Below are positions 1-6,135 of a DNA stretch of 11,405 nt, in pieces; the stretch's first letter is position 1; every line of letters begins with the position of its first letter. The position numbers and the translations under genes were made by a program. Origin of the DNA: Proteiniphilum sp. (GTDB lineage: Bacteria; Bacteroidota; Bacteroidia; Bacteroidales; Dysgonomonadaceae); NCBI GenBank assembly GCA_016649795.1, contig JAENWZ010000044.1, forward strand, positions 1 through 11,405. Reading direction: 5' to 3'. The notes beneath the pieces were generated by a model. The model was given only the letters and a program-made list of their open reading frames with translations. It ran no database searches and had not been told where the DNA came from.

Positions 1-500
1 AAGTCGCTGCCACCGTCACTGAACTCAGCTGAAATCGGATAAATGTCCGGCAAAGATACGGCATATTTATAATTTTCCGCCTCTTTTCTGGAAGAATCGA
101 AGAAATTTTCTGCTGCAATCACCGGCAGGAAGTGTTCATTTTCGAGTTTCTCCCAATTGGTCGTGTAGAATGAGATGTTGCTGTCGCACAGATCTCCGCA
201 AACAGTTTTGATCAGACAGACAATAACGGAGTCCTCCGCCACCGGCAGCATTTTCAATTGTGTGGTTCCGATAGCTGAGGTCCGGATCTGCAGAAAATCG
301 TTGCTTTGCCTGATTTTATGAACCTCCCCCATAGCATAAGGGACCACCGTTGTGCCGGTATCAACAAGCAACATCGTTTTGTTGTCTTCCGAGACTCCCG
401 GAAGCAACCCAGACGGCATCGACCTGAACAGATCACCGATTGTTTGTCCGTAGCCAAACATTGAGAAAAAGATAAACAGAAAAAGTATATTTCTTTGCAT
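1..500 (-). CDS. DUF3256-type secreted protein, partial (C-terminus beyond left edge)
   Basis: The minus strand is open from an ATG at 500-498 to the window edge, giving 166 codons with no stop. It starts with a signal peptide: MQRN, a hydrophobic run at about residues 5-16, then GYGQ as the probable signal peptidase I site near residue 19. There is no lipobox cysteine, so the mature protein should be periplasmic. The mature part begins TIGDLFRSMP and later has LKMLPVAEDSV (about 82-92), a pair of cysteines near 101 and 105, and SFYTTNWEKLENEHFLP (about 110-126). This order resembles my recollection of the DUF3256 family of Bacteroidales proteins, usually about 200 residues, of unknown function; about 40 residues would be missing. 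The gene lies 27 bp after the fucosidase stop with no terminator or promoter visible between them, so co-transcription is likely. An AAAGGA about 16 nt before the ATG is a weak ribosome-binding candidate. Family assignment is from memory, not from a search. Confidence 0.72.
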   Translation of the reverse strand, partial: MQRNILFLFIFFSMFGYGQTIGDLFRSMPSGLLPGVSEDNKTMLLVDTGTTVVPYAMGEVHKIRQSNDFLQIRTSAIGTTQLKMLPVAEDSVIVCLIKTVCGDLCDSNISFYTTNWEKLENEHFLPVIAAENFFDSSRKEAENYKYAVSLPDIYPISAEFSDGGSD

Positions 501-527
501 GTGATTATTTAATTCCTTTGTATATGT

Positions 528-2333
528 TTATTTTGTGAGAATACCTATCTGGCTCATTTCAATCGCTGGTTTACCTCCATCAACACCGCTGACTGCTTCT
601 AACTCTATAAAACGAGCGTTGACTGTTTCATCTAAAGAAACCTGTTGTGGTATGGGATTGTTCTTGATGTTACTGAACTCTCCTTTTTTTGCCTCTTGCC
701 AAGATACTGCATCTACGCTTACCCGGAATGCATAGTTGAATACCAATTCTTTTGAATCATAGGGACTGTATGTAAATCCTTTGATTGGGTAAATCTCACC
801 CAAATCAACGATGAGCGGATTCTCGCCTGTTGATTCCCATTTGTCAGAAGAGATATCCGACAAACGGATATCATTCTGGTCACCTGCCATTGCAAGCGCT
901 TTATATGCACCCACTTTTTTGATGTTGGCAATGTCTCGTGTTTCCGAAACAGTGATCCGCAATTTTGAGGGGTTGATCTCTTCGAATTTCAACAGTCGTT
1001 TATAACCGATAGTAGTGCCTTCTGTAAGGAATACCCATTCATCATTCACTAACCCTTCCACTTTAAACTCTTCTACCCGTTGTCCTTTTTGAATATCCTC
1101 CTGCAGCATGACGGTGTTGATGGTTTCACCCGGCACCACATTGTATTCTTTTGATGCTCCTGAACGGGCTTTCCAGAGAATCCCGCCATCAGTGATTTTT
1201 TCGTTATTGAAGGTATTGGAGATGTAAGCACCGAATTTTCTGAGACGTTCCACATCCACCTCATGTAATCTGCCCCGCCTGTCGGGAGGAACGTTCAACA
1301 GCAACACTGAATTCATCCCTACCGATTGATAGTAGATATCTACTAGCTGTCGCAAAGTCTTTACCTGCTCATCCTGCTCGGGATGATAAAACCAGCCCGG
1401 ACGAATAGATACATCCACCTCCGAGGGATACCAATACAATGTTTTTGCTTCTACAATAAGTTCACTGCCGCCCAAGTCTTTGGCAACAGGAGAGATATTT
1501 AACCGTTTGTTCTCGATCGTGACAGCTTCGTTGATATCCGGATTCAGCGGTGTGACACTCCACTCTGTTTCCCTGCCCAGACCATTCTCGTTACCAACCC
1601 ATCGCACATCGTCGCCCATAATTGCTTTCACAGCTTTAGGCTGAAGGCTGTCGATCACATGATAAAAGCGTGTCCAGTCATATTCCTGCACTTTGCCGTT
1701 GGGGCCTTCTCCGTTGGCCCCGTCAAACCATACTTCATGCACCTCACCGTAATTTGTAAGCAATTCGCTGAGCTGACTGACAAACATTTTGTTATATTTG
1801 GGTGAGTCGCCGTAGCTCTCAGCGTTCCTGTCCCAGGGTGAGAGGTAGACCCCAAACTTCATATTCTGTTTATCGCATGCTTCCTTCACCTCTCGTACGA
1901 TATCACCCTGTCCGTTGCGCCACCCTGATGCTGCCACGGAATGATCCGTTGTTTGCGTGGGCCATAGACAGAAGCCGTCGTGATGCTTTGCTGTGAGAAT
2001 GATCATCTTAAAGCCGGCATCCTGTAGCGTGGTGACCCACTGCTCGGCATTGAAATCGGTTGGGTTGAACAGAGCCGGATCTTCCGAGCCGTCACCCCAT
2101 TCACGTCCGGTGAAAGTGTTCATGCCGAAATGAATGAAAGCTGTTAATTCCAGTTGCTGCCATTCATATTGGCGTTGTGTGGGTACAACATACGCAGCCA
2201 GTTTTACTTTTTGATCGGAAGTAAGAATATCGGGAAAAGTCAGTCTCTTTTCAAAAAAGGTGTTGGCTCTCTGGTTACATCCCGTAAGAACAGCAACTGA
2301 GATCAATAAACCGGTAAAAATAAATTTTCTCAT
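528..2333 (-). CDS. GH29 alpha-L-fucosidase, lipoprotein, with C-terminal discoidin-like domain
   Basis: This 601-residue enzyme should hydrolyse terminal alpha-L-fucose from glycans. Residues 1-19 form a lipoprotein signal peptide ending in the lipobox LTGC with Cys19. The residues after Cys19 (NQRAN) lack an acidic surface-export pattern, so a periplasmic-facing anchor is my guess. The GH29 catalytic domain spans about 45-375: FIHFGMNTFTGREWG (66-80), LTAKHHDGFCLWP (113-125), and EVWFDGANG (200-208), whose Asp204 fits the nucleophile. Glu255 or Glu257 in GRETEWS is a candidate acid/base. DVSIRPGWFYH (307-317) and SVLLLNVPPDRRG (342-354) resemble the GH29-B subfamily (alpha-1,3/1,4 preference). 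Residues about 480-600 look like an F5/8-type C beta-sandwich (VDLGEIYPIKGFTY). No SusC/SusD genes are adjacent, so it is not in an evident polysaccharide utilisation locus here. It is the first gene of a probable operon with the DUF3256-type gene. Family confident; linkage preference is inference. Confidence 0.93.
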   Translation of the reverse strand: MRKFIFTGLLISVAVLTGCNQRANTFFEKRLTFPDILTSDQKVKLAAYVVPTQRQYEWQQLELTAFIHFGMNTFTGREWGDGSEDPALFNPTDFNAEQWVTTLQDAGFKMIILTAKHHDGFCLWPTQTTDHSVAASGWRNGQGDIVREVKEACDKQNMKFGVYLSPWDRNAESYGDSPKYNKMFVSQLSELLTNYGEVHEVWFDGANGEGPNGKVQEYDWTRFYHVIDSLQPKAVKAIMGDDVRWVGNENGLGRETEWSVTPLNPDINEAVTIENKRLNISPVAKDLGGSELIVEAKTLYWYPSEVDVSIRPGWFYHPEQDEQVKTLRQLVDIYYQSVGMNSVLLLNVPPDRRGRLHEVDVERLRKFGAYISNTFNNEKITDGGILWKARSGASKEYNVVPGETINTVMLQEDIQKGQRVEEFKVEGLVNDEWVFLTEGTTIGYKRLLKFEEINPSKLRITVSETRDIANIKKVGAYKALAMAGDQNDIRLSDISSDKWESTGENPLIVDLGEIYPIKGFTYSPYDSKELVFNYAFRVSVDAVSWQEAKKGEFSNIKNNPIPQQVSLDETVNARFIELEAVSGVDGGKPAIEMSQIGILTK

Positions 2334-2361
2334 ACGATACCTCTGTTGAATTAATAGCGAA

Positions 2362-2391
2362 CAAAGTTACTCTTTTTGACGCAATATCAAA
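2362..2391 (-). promoter_or_regulatory. Bacteroidetes-type promoter of the fucosidase gene
   Basis: On the minus strand a TAACTTTG (2369-2362) matches the TAnnTTTG -7 element exactly, with TTTG at 2391-2388 as the -33 element, 18 nt apart. Transcription would begin near 2355, giving a leader of roughly 20 nt. AGAGG six bases before the ATG is the only Shine-Dalgarno-like match. Confidence 0.7.
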
Positions 2392-2392
2392 C

Positions 2393-2420
2393 AAAAAAAA
2401 GCCACCCCTGTTGGGATGGC
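2393..2420 (-). terminator. Intrinsic terminator of the 71-aa lipoprotein gene
   Basis: Read on the minus strand: GCCATCCC, loop AACA, GGGGTGGC, then eight T. The stem is 8 bp with one G-U wobble that only works in minus-strand RNA, which fixes the direction. It lies about 50 nt after the lipoprotein stop and directly before the fucosidase -33 element. Confidence 0.9.
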
Positions 2421-2470
2421 CTGAACCGATTAAATGTCGCTTCTTCTTATTGATTTGTTAAAGCGGCAGT

Positions 2471-2686
2471 TTATTCCACTACCTGGCCCAAAGTGTCGGC
2501 AGCAGCAGCTTCAGCAGCTTCAATAGCAATTTGAATGCTATCTGCCTGAGCTTTTGCTATGCTGTCCAGTTTTGCTACTTCAGCAAGACTGTCTTGTCTG
2601 GCTTTTTCAGCATTCACCTGAGCATTGTTGCAAGAAACAAAACCCAAAGTTGCAATTGTAGCAACTAATAACAATACTTTTTTCAT
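2471..2686 (-). CDS. Small Ala/Asp-rich lipoprotein, 71 aa, function unknown
   Basis: I do not recognise a named family. Residues 1-18 are a lipoprotein signal peptide (MKKVLLLVATIATLGFVS) with Cys19 as the lipid-attachment residue, leaving a mature chain of 53 residues. That chain is rich in Ala, Asp, Glu and Gln, has no aromatic residue and almost no Gly or Pro, so it should be a single long helix. DS(L/I) recurs at 32, 41 and 49, with further small or hydrophobic residues at helical spacing, which suggests a coiled coil. Size and composition recall the enterobacterial Lpp (Braun) lipoprotein, but the chain ends VVE and lacks Lpp's terminal lysine for peptidoglycan linkage, so this is analogy only. 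The gene stands alone with a near-consensus promoter and a strong terminator, consistent with good expression. The clean signal peptide supports a real gene. Confidence 0.85.
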   Translation of the reverse strand: MKKVLLLVATIATLGFVSCNNAQVNAEKARQDSLAEVAKLDSIAKAQADSIQIAIEAAEAAAADTLGQVVE

Positions 2687-2735
2687 TCTTTAGTAATTTT
2701 AAACGATAAATAAAATTGTTTATATAAAAACGATG

Positions 2736-2764
2736 CAAAATTACATCAAAAACATGTTATGCAA
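2736..2764 (-). promoter_or_regulatory. Promoter of the small lipoprotein gene
   Basis: On the minus strand TAATTTTG (2743-2736), followed by C, matches the TAnnTTTGC -7 element. TTG at 2764-2762 lies 18 nt upstream as a -33 element. The predicted start near 2729 gives an AT-rich leader of about 43 nt without a Shine-Dalgarno sequence. Confidence 0.72.
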
Positions 2765-2770
2765 CATGTT
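2751..2770 (-). repeat. Two copies of the palindrome AACATGTT, 12 bp apart, over the lipoprotein promoter
   Basis: The self-complementary octamer AACATGTT occurs at 2751-2758 and 2763-2770, centres 12 bp apart. The distal copy covers the -33 TTG of the lipoprotein promoter and the proximal copy sits in the spacer, so it is placed like an operator. No regulator can be named. Confidence 0.45.
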
Positions 2771-2938
2771 TAAGGGAATTATTATAGTTAAATGATGTTA
2801 AGTGGTTGCTGCTCTTGATTCTTCAGCAGGAAAATGATTCTGCAACCAATGATTTTGGGTATACACAGCTCTTGCTCATTCTTCTTATAACATACTACTA
2901 CACTTGTTTTGGGGGATAGAATTGCCGGATGTGACTGC
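2771..2938. other. Intergenic stretch with an unexplained inverted repeat
   Basis: Together with the lipoprotein promoter and the ligase terminator, this is part of about 310 bp without a gene. The only structure seen is an inverted repeat, GGTTGC at 2804-2809 and GCAACC at 2842-2847, with a smaller nested pair TGCT/AGCA (2810-2813 and 2825-2828). There is no clear promoter match beside it and no T-run after it. I find no convincing small gene. Confidence 0.4.
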
Positions 2939-2973
2939 AAAAAAAATACCCTGAATTTTTTTAATCTTCAGGG
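2939..2973 (-). terminator. Intrinsic terminator of the acyl-CoA ligase gene
   Basis: On the minus strand: CCCTGAA (2973-2967), an 11-nt A-rich loop, TTCAGGG (2955-2949), then TA and eight T. It begins about 25 nt after the ligase stop codon. Confidence 0.88.
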
Positions 2974-2997
2974 CATGCGTCAAAAACTTTTTTATGA

Positions 2998-4647
2998 TCA
3001 GCTGTAGAGAAAACGTTTAATACTTTTCTTGGGTGTTTTTTCGAATTCGCTGTTTACTATTTCAATAGAAATGATTTTTTCGTAATGGGCCACCGCTTTA
3101 TTGAGTATTCCTTTGTTTTCCAGCATGATCTCTTCCAGTCTTTCCCTAGTGATATTATTGGCTGTCACCGCGGCAACATCGGGATAGACCAGGGCCACCA
3201 GTTTGTATTCTCGTAGAACGATCACACTTTCGGCAATGTAGGGCAAGTTATTCAATCTCGATTCAATCTCTTCAGGATAGATATTCTGACCGTTTGCCGC
3301 GAGGAGCATATTTTTAATACGTCCTTTGATAAAGAGTCGTTTGTCTTTTATTATGCCCAAATCGCCTGTTTTAAGCCATCCGTCGTCAGTGAACGCAGCC
3401 TCTGTCGCTTCCGGATTCTTATAGTATCCCTTCATCACATTTTCTCCGTACACCTGTATCTCTCCGGGTATATTTTCAGGATCGCCGGAATCGATACGTG
3501 CTTCCATTATCTCATCCAGCACTGAACCGCAGGAAGTGGGGATGAAGTTATCATGGTGGTCGTAGGAGATAAGAGGTGCACACTCCGTCATTCCGTAACC
3601 AACAGAGAACGGGAATTTCATTCTGTAGAAAAAAGCCTCCACTTCCGCGTTCAAGGCAGCACCGCCTATGACCACCTCTCTGAAATTACCTCCCAATGAT
3701 TCAATAAGCGATTTTTTTATTTTATTTAAGATGAGATTATTTATCCCGGGTATCTTTAATAGTACCTTAACGATAGGTTTGTCAATAATTGGCAATATCT
3801 TCTTCTTGTAGATCTTTTCGAAAATAAGCGGTACGGTGAAAATCAGTTTTGGCTTTACCTCCTTTAACGCAATGATGAGATTCTGCGGTGTTGGGGTTGT
3901 ACCCAGCAAAGTGATGTGAACACCGGTTGCCAATGCGTAAAGAAAATCGAAAGTGCAGCCATAGATGTGCGCCATGGGTAAAAATGCCAGATTTCTTTCT
4001 CCGGTAAACAAAAGATTCAGCTTCTGACCATAAGTAATGTTTCCGGCGAGGTTATTTGCCGTGATCATTACCCCCTTGCTAAAACCGGTTGTTCCGGAGG
4101 TATAATTGATGCAAACAACCTCTTCATTGCTCACATCGGCATAGCGTATATCTTCCTTAGTGAACCTCTCCTGATAGCGGCTTTTGAGCCTCTCATCCGG
4201 CATCTTCATTTTTTCTTTCACGCTCTCATCATCGCTTTTCAACAGCGCGAAAGAGGGTATTTCAAAAACAGGCACCTTTACATTATCCCGGTCCATCGTT
4301 CCCCAGAGTGATTTGTTTACAAAGACCAGTTTCGAATCGGAATGTGCAATAATATATTCAATACTTTCCGGATTGAATTCATGCAGGATTGGTACTACAA
4401 TAACAGCTCCATAGGTGATCGTGGCCATAAACACCACAGACCAGGAAGAGTGATTTCTACCTATAAGTGATATTTTATCCCCTTTTTGAATTCCCAGGTC
4501 AGAAAACAGCAGGTGAAGTTTCGCTATTGTTTCAGCTAACTCTCCGTAGGTATATGATGTACCTCCTTTATAATCGGTTAGAGCCGGTAGATCCCAGTTC
4601 TTTTTAAAACTATCTTGGTATAACTGAATGAAATTCTGTTGAATCAT
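2998..4647 (-). CDS. AMP-binding long-chain fatty acid--CoA ligase-like enzyme
   Basis: This 549-residue member of the ANL (acyl-adenylating) superfamily probably activates a fatty acid with ATP and then forms the CoA thioester in the cytoplasm. Motifs in order are: the ATP-binding loop YTSGTTGFSKG (182-192), FLPMAHIYG (222-230), VGYGMTECAPL (349-359), GWLKTGDLG (423-431) with Asp429 for ribose binding, IKGRIKNM (441-448) with Arg443, and a C-terminal TPKKSIKRF (538-546) carrying the candidate catalytic lysine (541, 542 or 544). The PKxxxKR ending resembles long-chain acyl-CoA synthetases of the FadD15/FAA kind more than acetyl-CoA synthetase. Two departures from the usual pattern are Ser where Pro is common in the ATP loop and no Gly in the A10 region. 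There is no signal peptide. It is a single-gene unit divergent from mtaB, with its own promoter and terminator. Substrate chain length cannot be read from the sequence. Confidence 0.9.
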   Translation of the reverse strand: MIQQNFIQLYQDSFKKNWDLPALTDYKGGTSYTYGELAETIAKLHLLFSDLGIQKGDKISLIGRNHSSWSVVFMATITYGAVIVVPILHEFNPESIEYIIAHSDSKLVFVNKSLWGTMDRDNVKVPVFEIPSFALLKSDDESVKEKMKMPDERLKSRYQERFTKEDIRYADVSNEEVVCINYTSGTTGFSKGVMITANNLAGNITYGQKLNLLFTGERNLAFLPMAHIYGCTFDFLYALATGVHITLLGTTPTPQNLIIALKEVKPKLIFTVPLIFEKIYKKKILPIIDKPIVKVLLKIPGINNLILNKIKKSLIESLGGNFREVVIGGAALNAEVEAFFYRMKFPFSVGYGMTECAPLISYDHHDNFIPTSCGSVLDEIMEARIDSGDPENIPGEIQVYGENVMKGYYKNPEATEAAFTDDGWLKTGDLGIIKDKRLFIKGRIKNMLLAANGQNIYPEEIESRLNNLPYIAESVIVLREYKLVALVYPDVAAVTANNITRERLEEIMLENKGILNKAVAHYEKIISIEIVNSEFEKTPKKSIKRFLYS

Positions 4648-4649
4648 AA

Positions 4650-4676
4650 TTGCACATATTTGTGATAAGTGTGCAA
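4650..4676. repeat. 27-bp inverted repeat TTGCACA-N13-TGTGCAA at the ligase promoter
   Basis: Perfect 7-bp arms at 4650-4656 and 4670-4676 flank 13 bases. The repeat ends two bases before the ligase ATG and overlaps the downstream end of its -7 element and the predicted transcription start. Most of the upstream arm would not be in the transcript, which favours a protein-binding operator over an RNA hairpin. Confidence 0.45.
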
Positions 4677-4704
4677 AAATAACACCTTAATATTGATTCT
4701 CAAA
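4674..4704 (-). promoter_or_regulatory. Promoter of the acyl-CoA ligase gene
   Basis: On the minus strand TATTTTTG (4681-4674) followed by C is an exact TAnnTTTG -7 element. TTTG at 4704-4701 lies 19 nt upstream as the -33 element. The predicted start near 4668 leaves a leader of about 20 nt. Confidence 0.75.
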
Positions 4705-4735
4705 GAAAAAAGAGTAATAAATAGGAGTAAAATTG

Positions 4736-4743
4736 TAATTTTG
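4736..4743 (+). promoter_or_regulatory. Probable -7 element for the mtaB operon
   Basis: TAATTTTG matches TAnnTTTG exactly, but no TTTG or TTG occurs at the expected -33 distance, so this is weaker than the divergent ligase promoter. Transcription from it would give a leader of about 70 nt before the mtaB ATG, including the inverted repeat at 4774-4812. Confidence 0.5.
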
Positions 4744-4773
4744 TGGTTTGAAAAATTTAAATTACTATAAATA

Positions 4774-4812
4774 GTCGTTCGATTCTTCTATCACAGCAGA
4801 AATAAGAACGAC
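4774..4812 (+). other. Inverted repeat in the mtaB leader
   Basis: GTCGTTC (4774-4780) and GAACGAC (4806-4812) are perfectly complementary 7-bp arms with a 25-nt loop. The downstream arm ends nine bases before the mtaB ATG, so a folded leader could cover the ribosome entry region. There is no T-run, so it is not a terminator. Confidence 0.4.
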
Positions 4813-4821
4813 AAAACATAT

Positions 4822-6135
4822 ATGATCGATCAATCAATTTTTAAAAATAAAACTGCAGCCTACTTTACGCTGGGTTGCAAATTGAATTTTGCTGAAACAT
4901 CAGCTATCGGGAGACAGCTGTTGAATTCAGGGGTGATCCGTGCCCGCAGGGGGCAACAGGCAGATATTTGTGTGATCAATACCTGTTCAGTGACGGAGCT
5001 GGCCGATAAGAAAGGGCGTCAGACAATAAGGAAGGTGATCCAGGAGCATCCGGATGCATTTGTAGTAGTTACCGGATGTTATGCGCAATTGAAACCGGAA
5101 GATGTAGCAGGGATCGATGGTGTGGATCTGGTGCTCGGTACAGAGCAGAAACTTGATGTGGTGAAATACCTGGACGACCTGAAGAAAAAAGAGAGGGGAG
5201 AGGTGATCACCTCTAAGACGCATCGTATACGATCGTTCGTTCCTTCAGTATCAGCTGATGACCGCACCCGTTATTTTCTGAAGGTGCAGGATGGCTGCGA
5301 TTATTTCTGTTCTTTTTGTACTATTCCCTATGCCAGGGGTAGAAGTCGTAACGGCTCCATTGCCGATCTGGTGAGACAGGCTGAGCAGGTGGTAGAGGAA
5401 GGTGGAAAGGAGATCGTGCTTACGGGTGTGAATATAGGTGATTTTGGCCATTCGACCAAAGAGCGTTTTCTGGATCTGATCATGTCGCTCGACAATGTGG
5501 AAGGTATAGAACGTTATCGTATCTCATCTATCGAACCCAACCTGCTGTCAGACGAGATCATTGATTTTGTTGCTGCATCAAAGCGCTTTGCCCCTCATTT
5601 CCACATGCCGCTGCAGGCAGGCAGTAATGCGGTGCTCAAGCTGATGAAACGACGCTATGATACCGCTCTGTTCCGTCATAAAGTGGAAAAAATAAAAACG
5701 ATACTTCCTCATGCCTTTATTGGTGTGGATGTGATTGTGGGTGTGCGTGGTGAAACAGATGCCTATTTTGAAGAGAGCAAACTGTTCATTCAATCGCTCG
5801 ATATCCCTCAGCTACACGTTTTCACCTATTCAGAGCGGCCCGGGACACAAGCGCTGCAAATAGAGTATGTGGTTGATCCAAAAACGAAACATGTCCGCAG
5901 CAAGGCGCTGCTAGATATCTCAGACGACAAACTGCTCCGGTTTTACGAATCACAAATGGGAACAGAGAAAAAAGTGTTGTTTGAACACACAAAAAGAGGA
6001 GACAAAATGCACGGGTTTACTGAAAATTATGTAAAATTGTACGCCGATTACGATCTGTCGCTTATAAATAAAATTTCGGATGTGGTAGTAGGTGGTTACG
6101 ACGAGGAGGGGATGTCAATGAAAGCGGAATTTTGA
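4822..6135 (+). CDS. mtaB: tRNA t6A37 methylthiotransferase MtaB (radical SAM)
   Basis: MtaB converts N6-threonylcarbamoyladenosine at position 37 of ANN-decoding tRNAs into its 2-methylthio form (ms2t6A). The 437-residue protein has the family architecture. The N-terminal UPF0004 domain carries the three auxiliary-cluster cysteines: Cys19 in TLGCKLN, Cys55 in INTCSVT and Cys86 in VTGCYAQ. The radical SAM domain has CxxxCxxC at Cys159, Cys163 and Cys166 (DGCDYFCSFC), followed by PYARGRSRN. A short TRAM-like tail occupies about 380-437. TLGCKLN with NTCSVT points to MtaB rather than MiaB (which carries NTC-IR type sequences) or RimO. It is the first gene of a three-gene operon: its TGA shares one base with the ATG of the acyltransferase. 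The start has no Shine-Dalgarno sequence and an A-rich leader, as is usual in this phylum. Confidence 0.93.
   Translation: MIDQSIFKNKTAAYFTLGCKLNFAETSAIGRQLLNSGVIRARRGQQADICVINTCSVTELADKKGRQTIRKVIQEHPDAFVVVTGCYAQLKPEDVAGIDGVDLVLGTEQKLDVVKYLDDLKKKERGEVITSKTHRIRSFVPSVSADDRTRYFLKVQDGCDYFCSFCTIPYARGRSRNGSIADLVRQAEQVVEEGGKEIVLTGVNIGDFGHSTKERFLDLIMSLDNVEGIERYRISSIEPNLLSDEIIDFVAASKRFAPHFHMPLQAGSNAVLKLMKRRYDTALFRHKVEKIKTILPHAFIGVDVIVGVRGETDAYFEESKLFIQSLDIPQLHVFTYSERPGTQALQIEYVVDPKTKHVRSKALLDISDDKLLRFYESQMGTEKKVLFEHTKRGDKMHGFTENYVKLYADYDLSLINKISDVVVGGYDEEGMSMKAEF

Noticed and set aside
254..457. A 67-codon minus-strand frame within the left-edge gene
   Set aside because: It is in another frame of the same strand. 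The frame starting at 500 has a signal peptide and a coherent protein, and reads through to the edge.
528..2333. A polysaccharide utilisation locus around the fucosidase
   Set aside because: No SusC, SusD, sensor or other glycosidase gene is visible on either side within the window.
2790..2970. A minus-strand open frame of about 60 codons between the ligase and lipoprotein genes
   Set aside because: It has no ATG start, no promoter or ribosome-binding signal, covers the ligase terminator, and its translation resembles nothing I know. An A/T-rich gap can give this by chance.
6132..6134. TTG as the start codon of the LpxL-like gene
   Set aside because: The ATG directly after it shares a base with the mtaB stop codon in a common coupling arrangement, so it is the better start.
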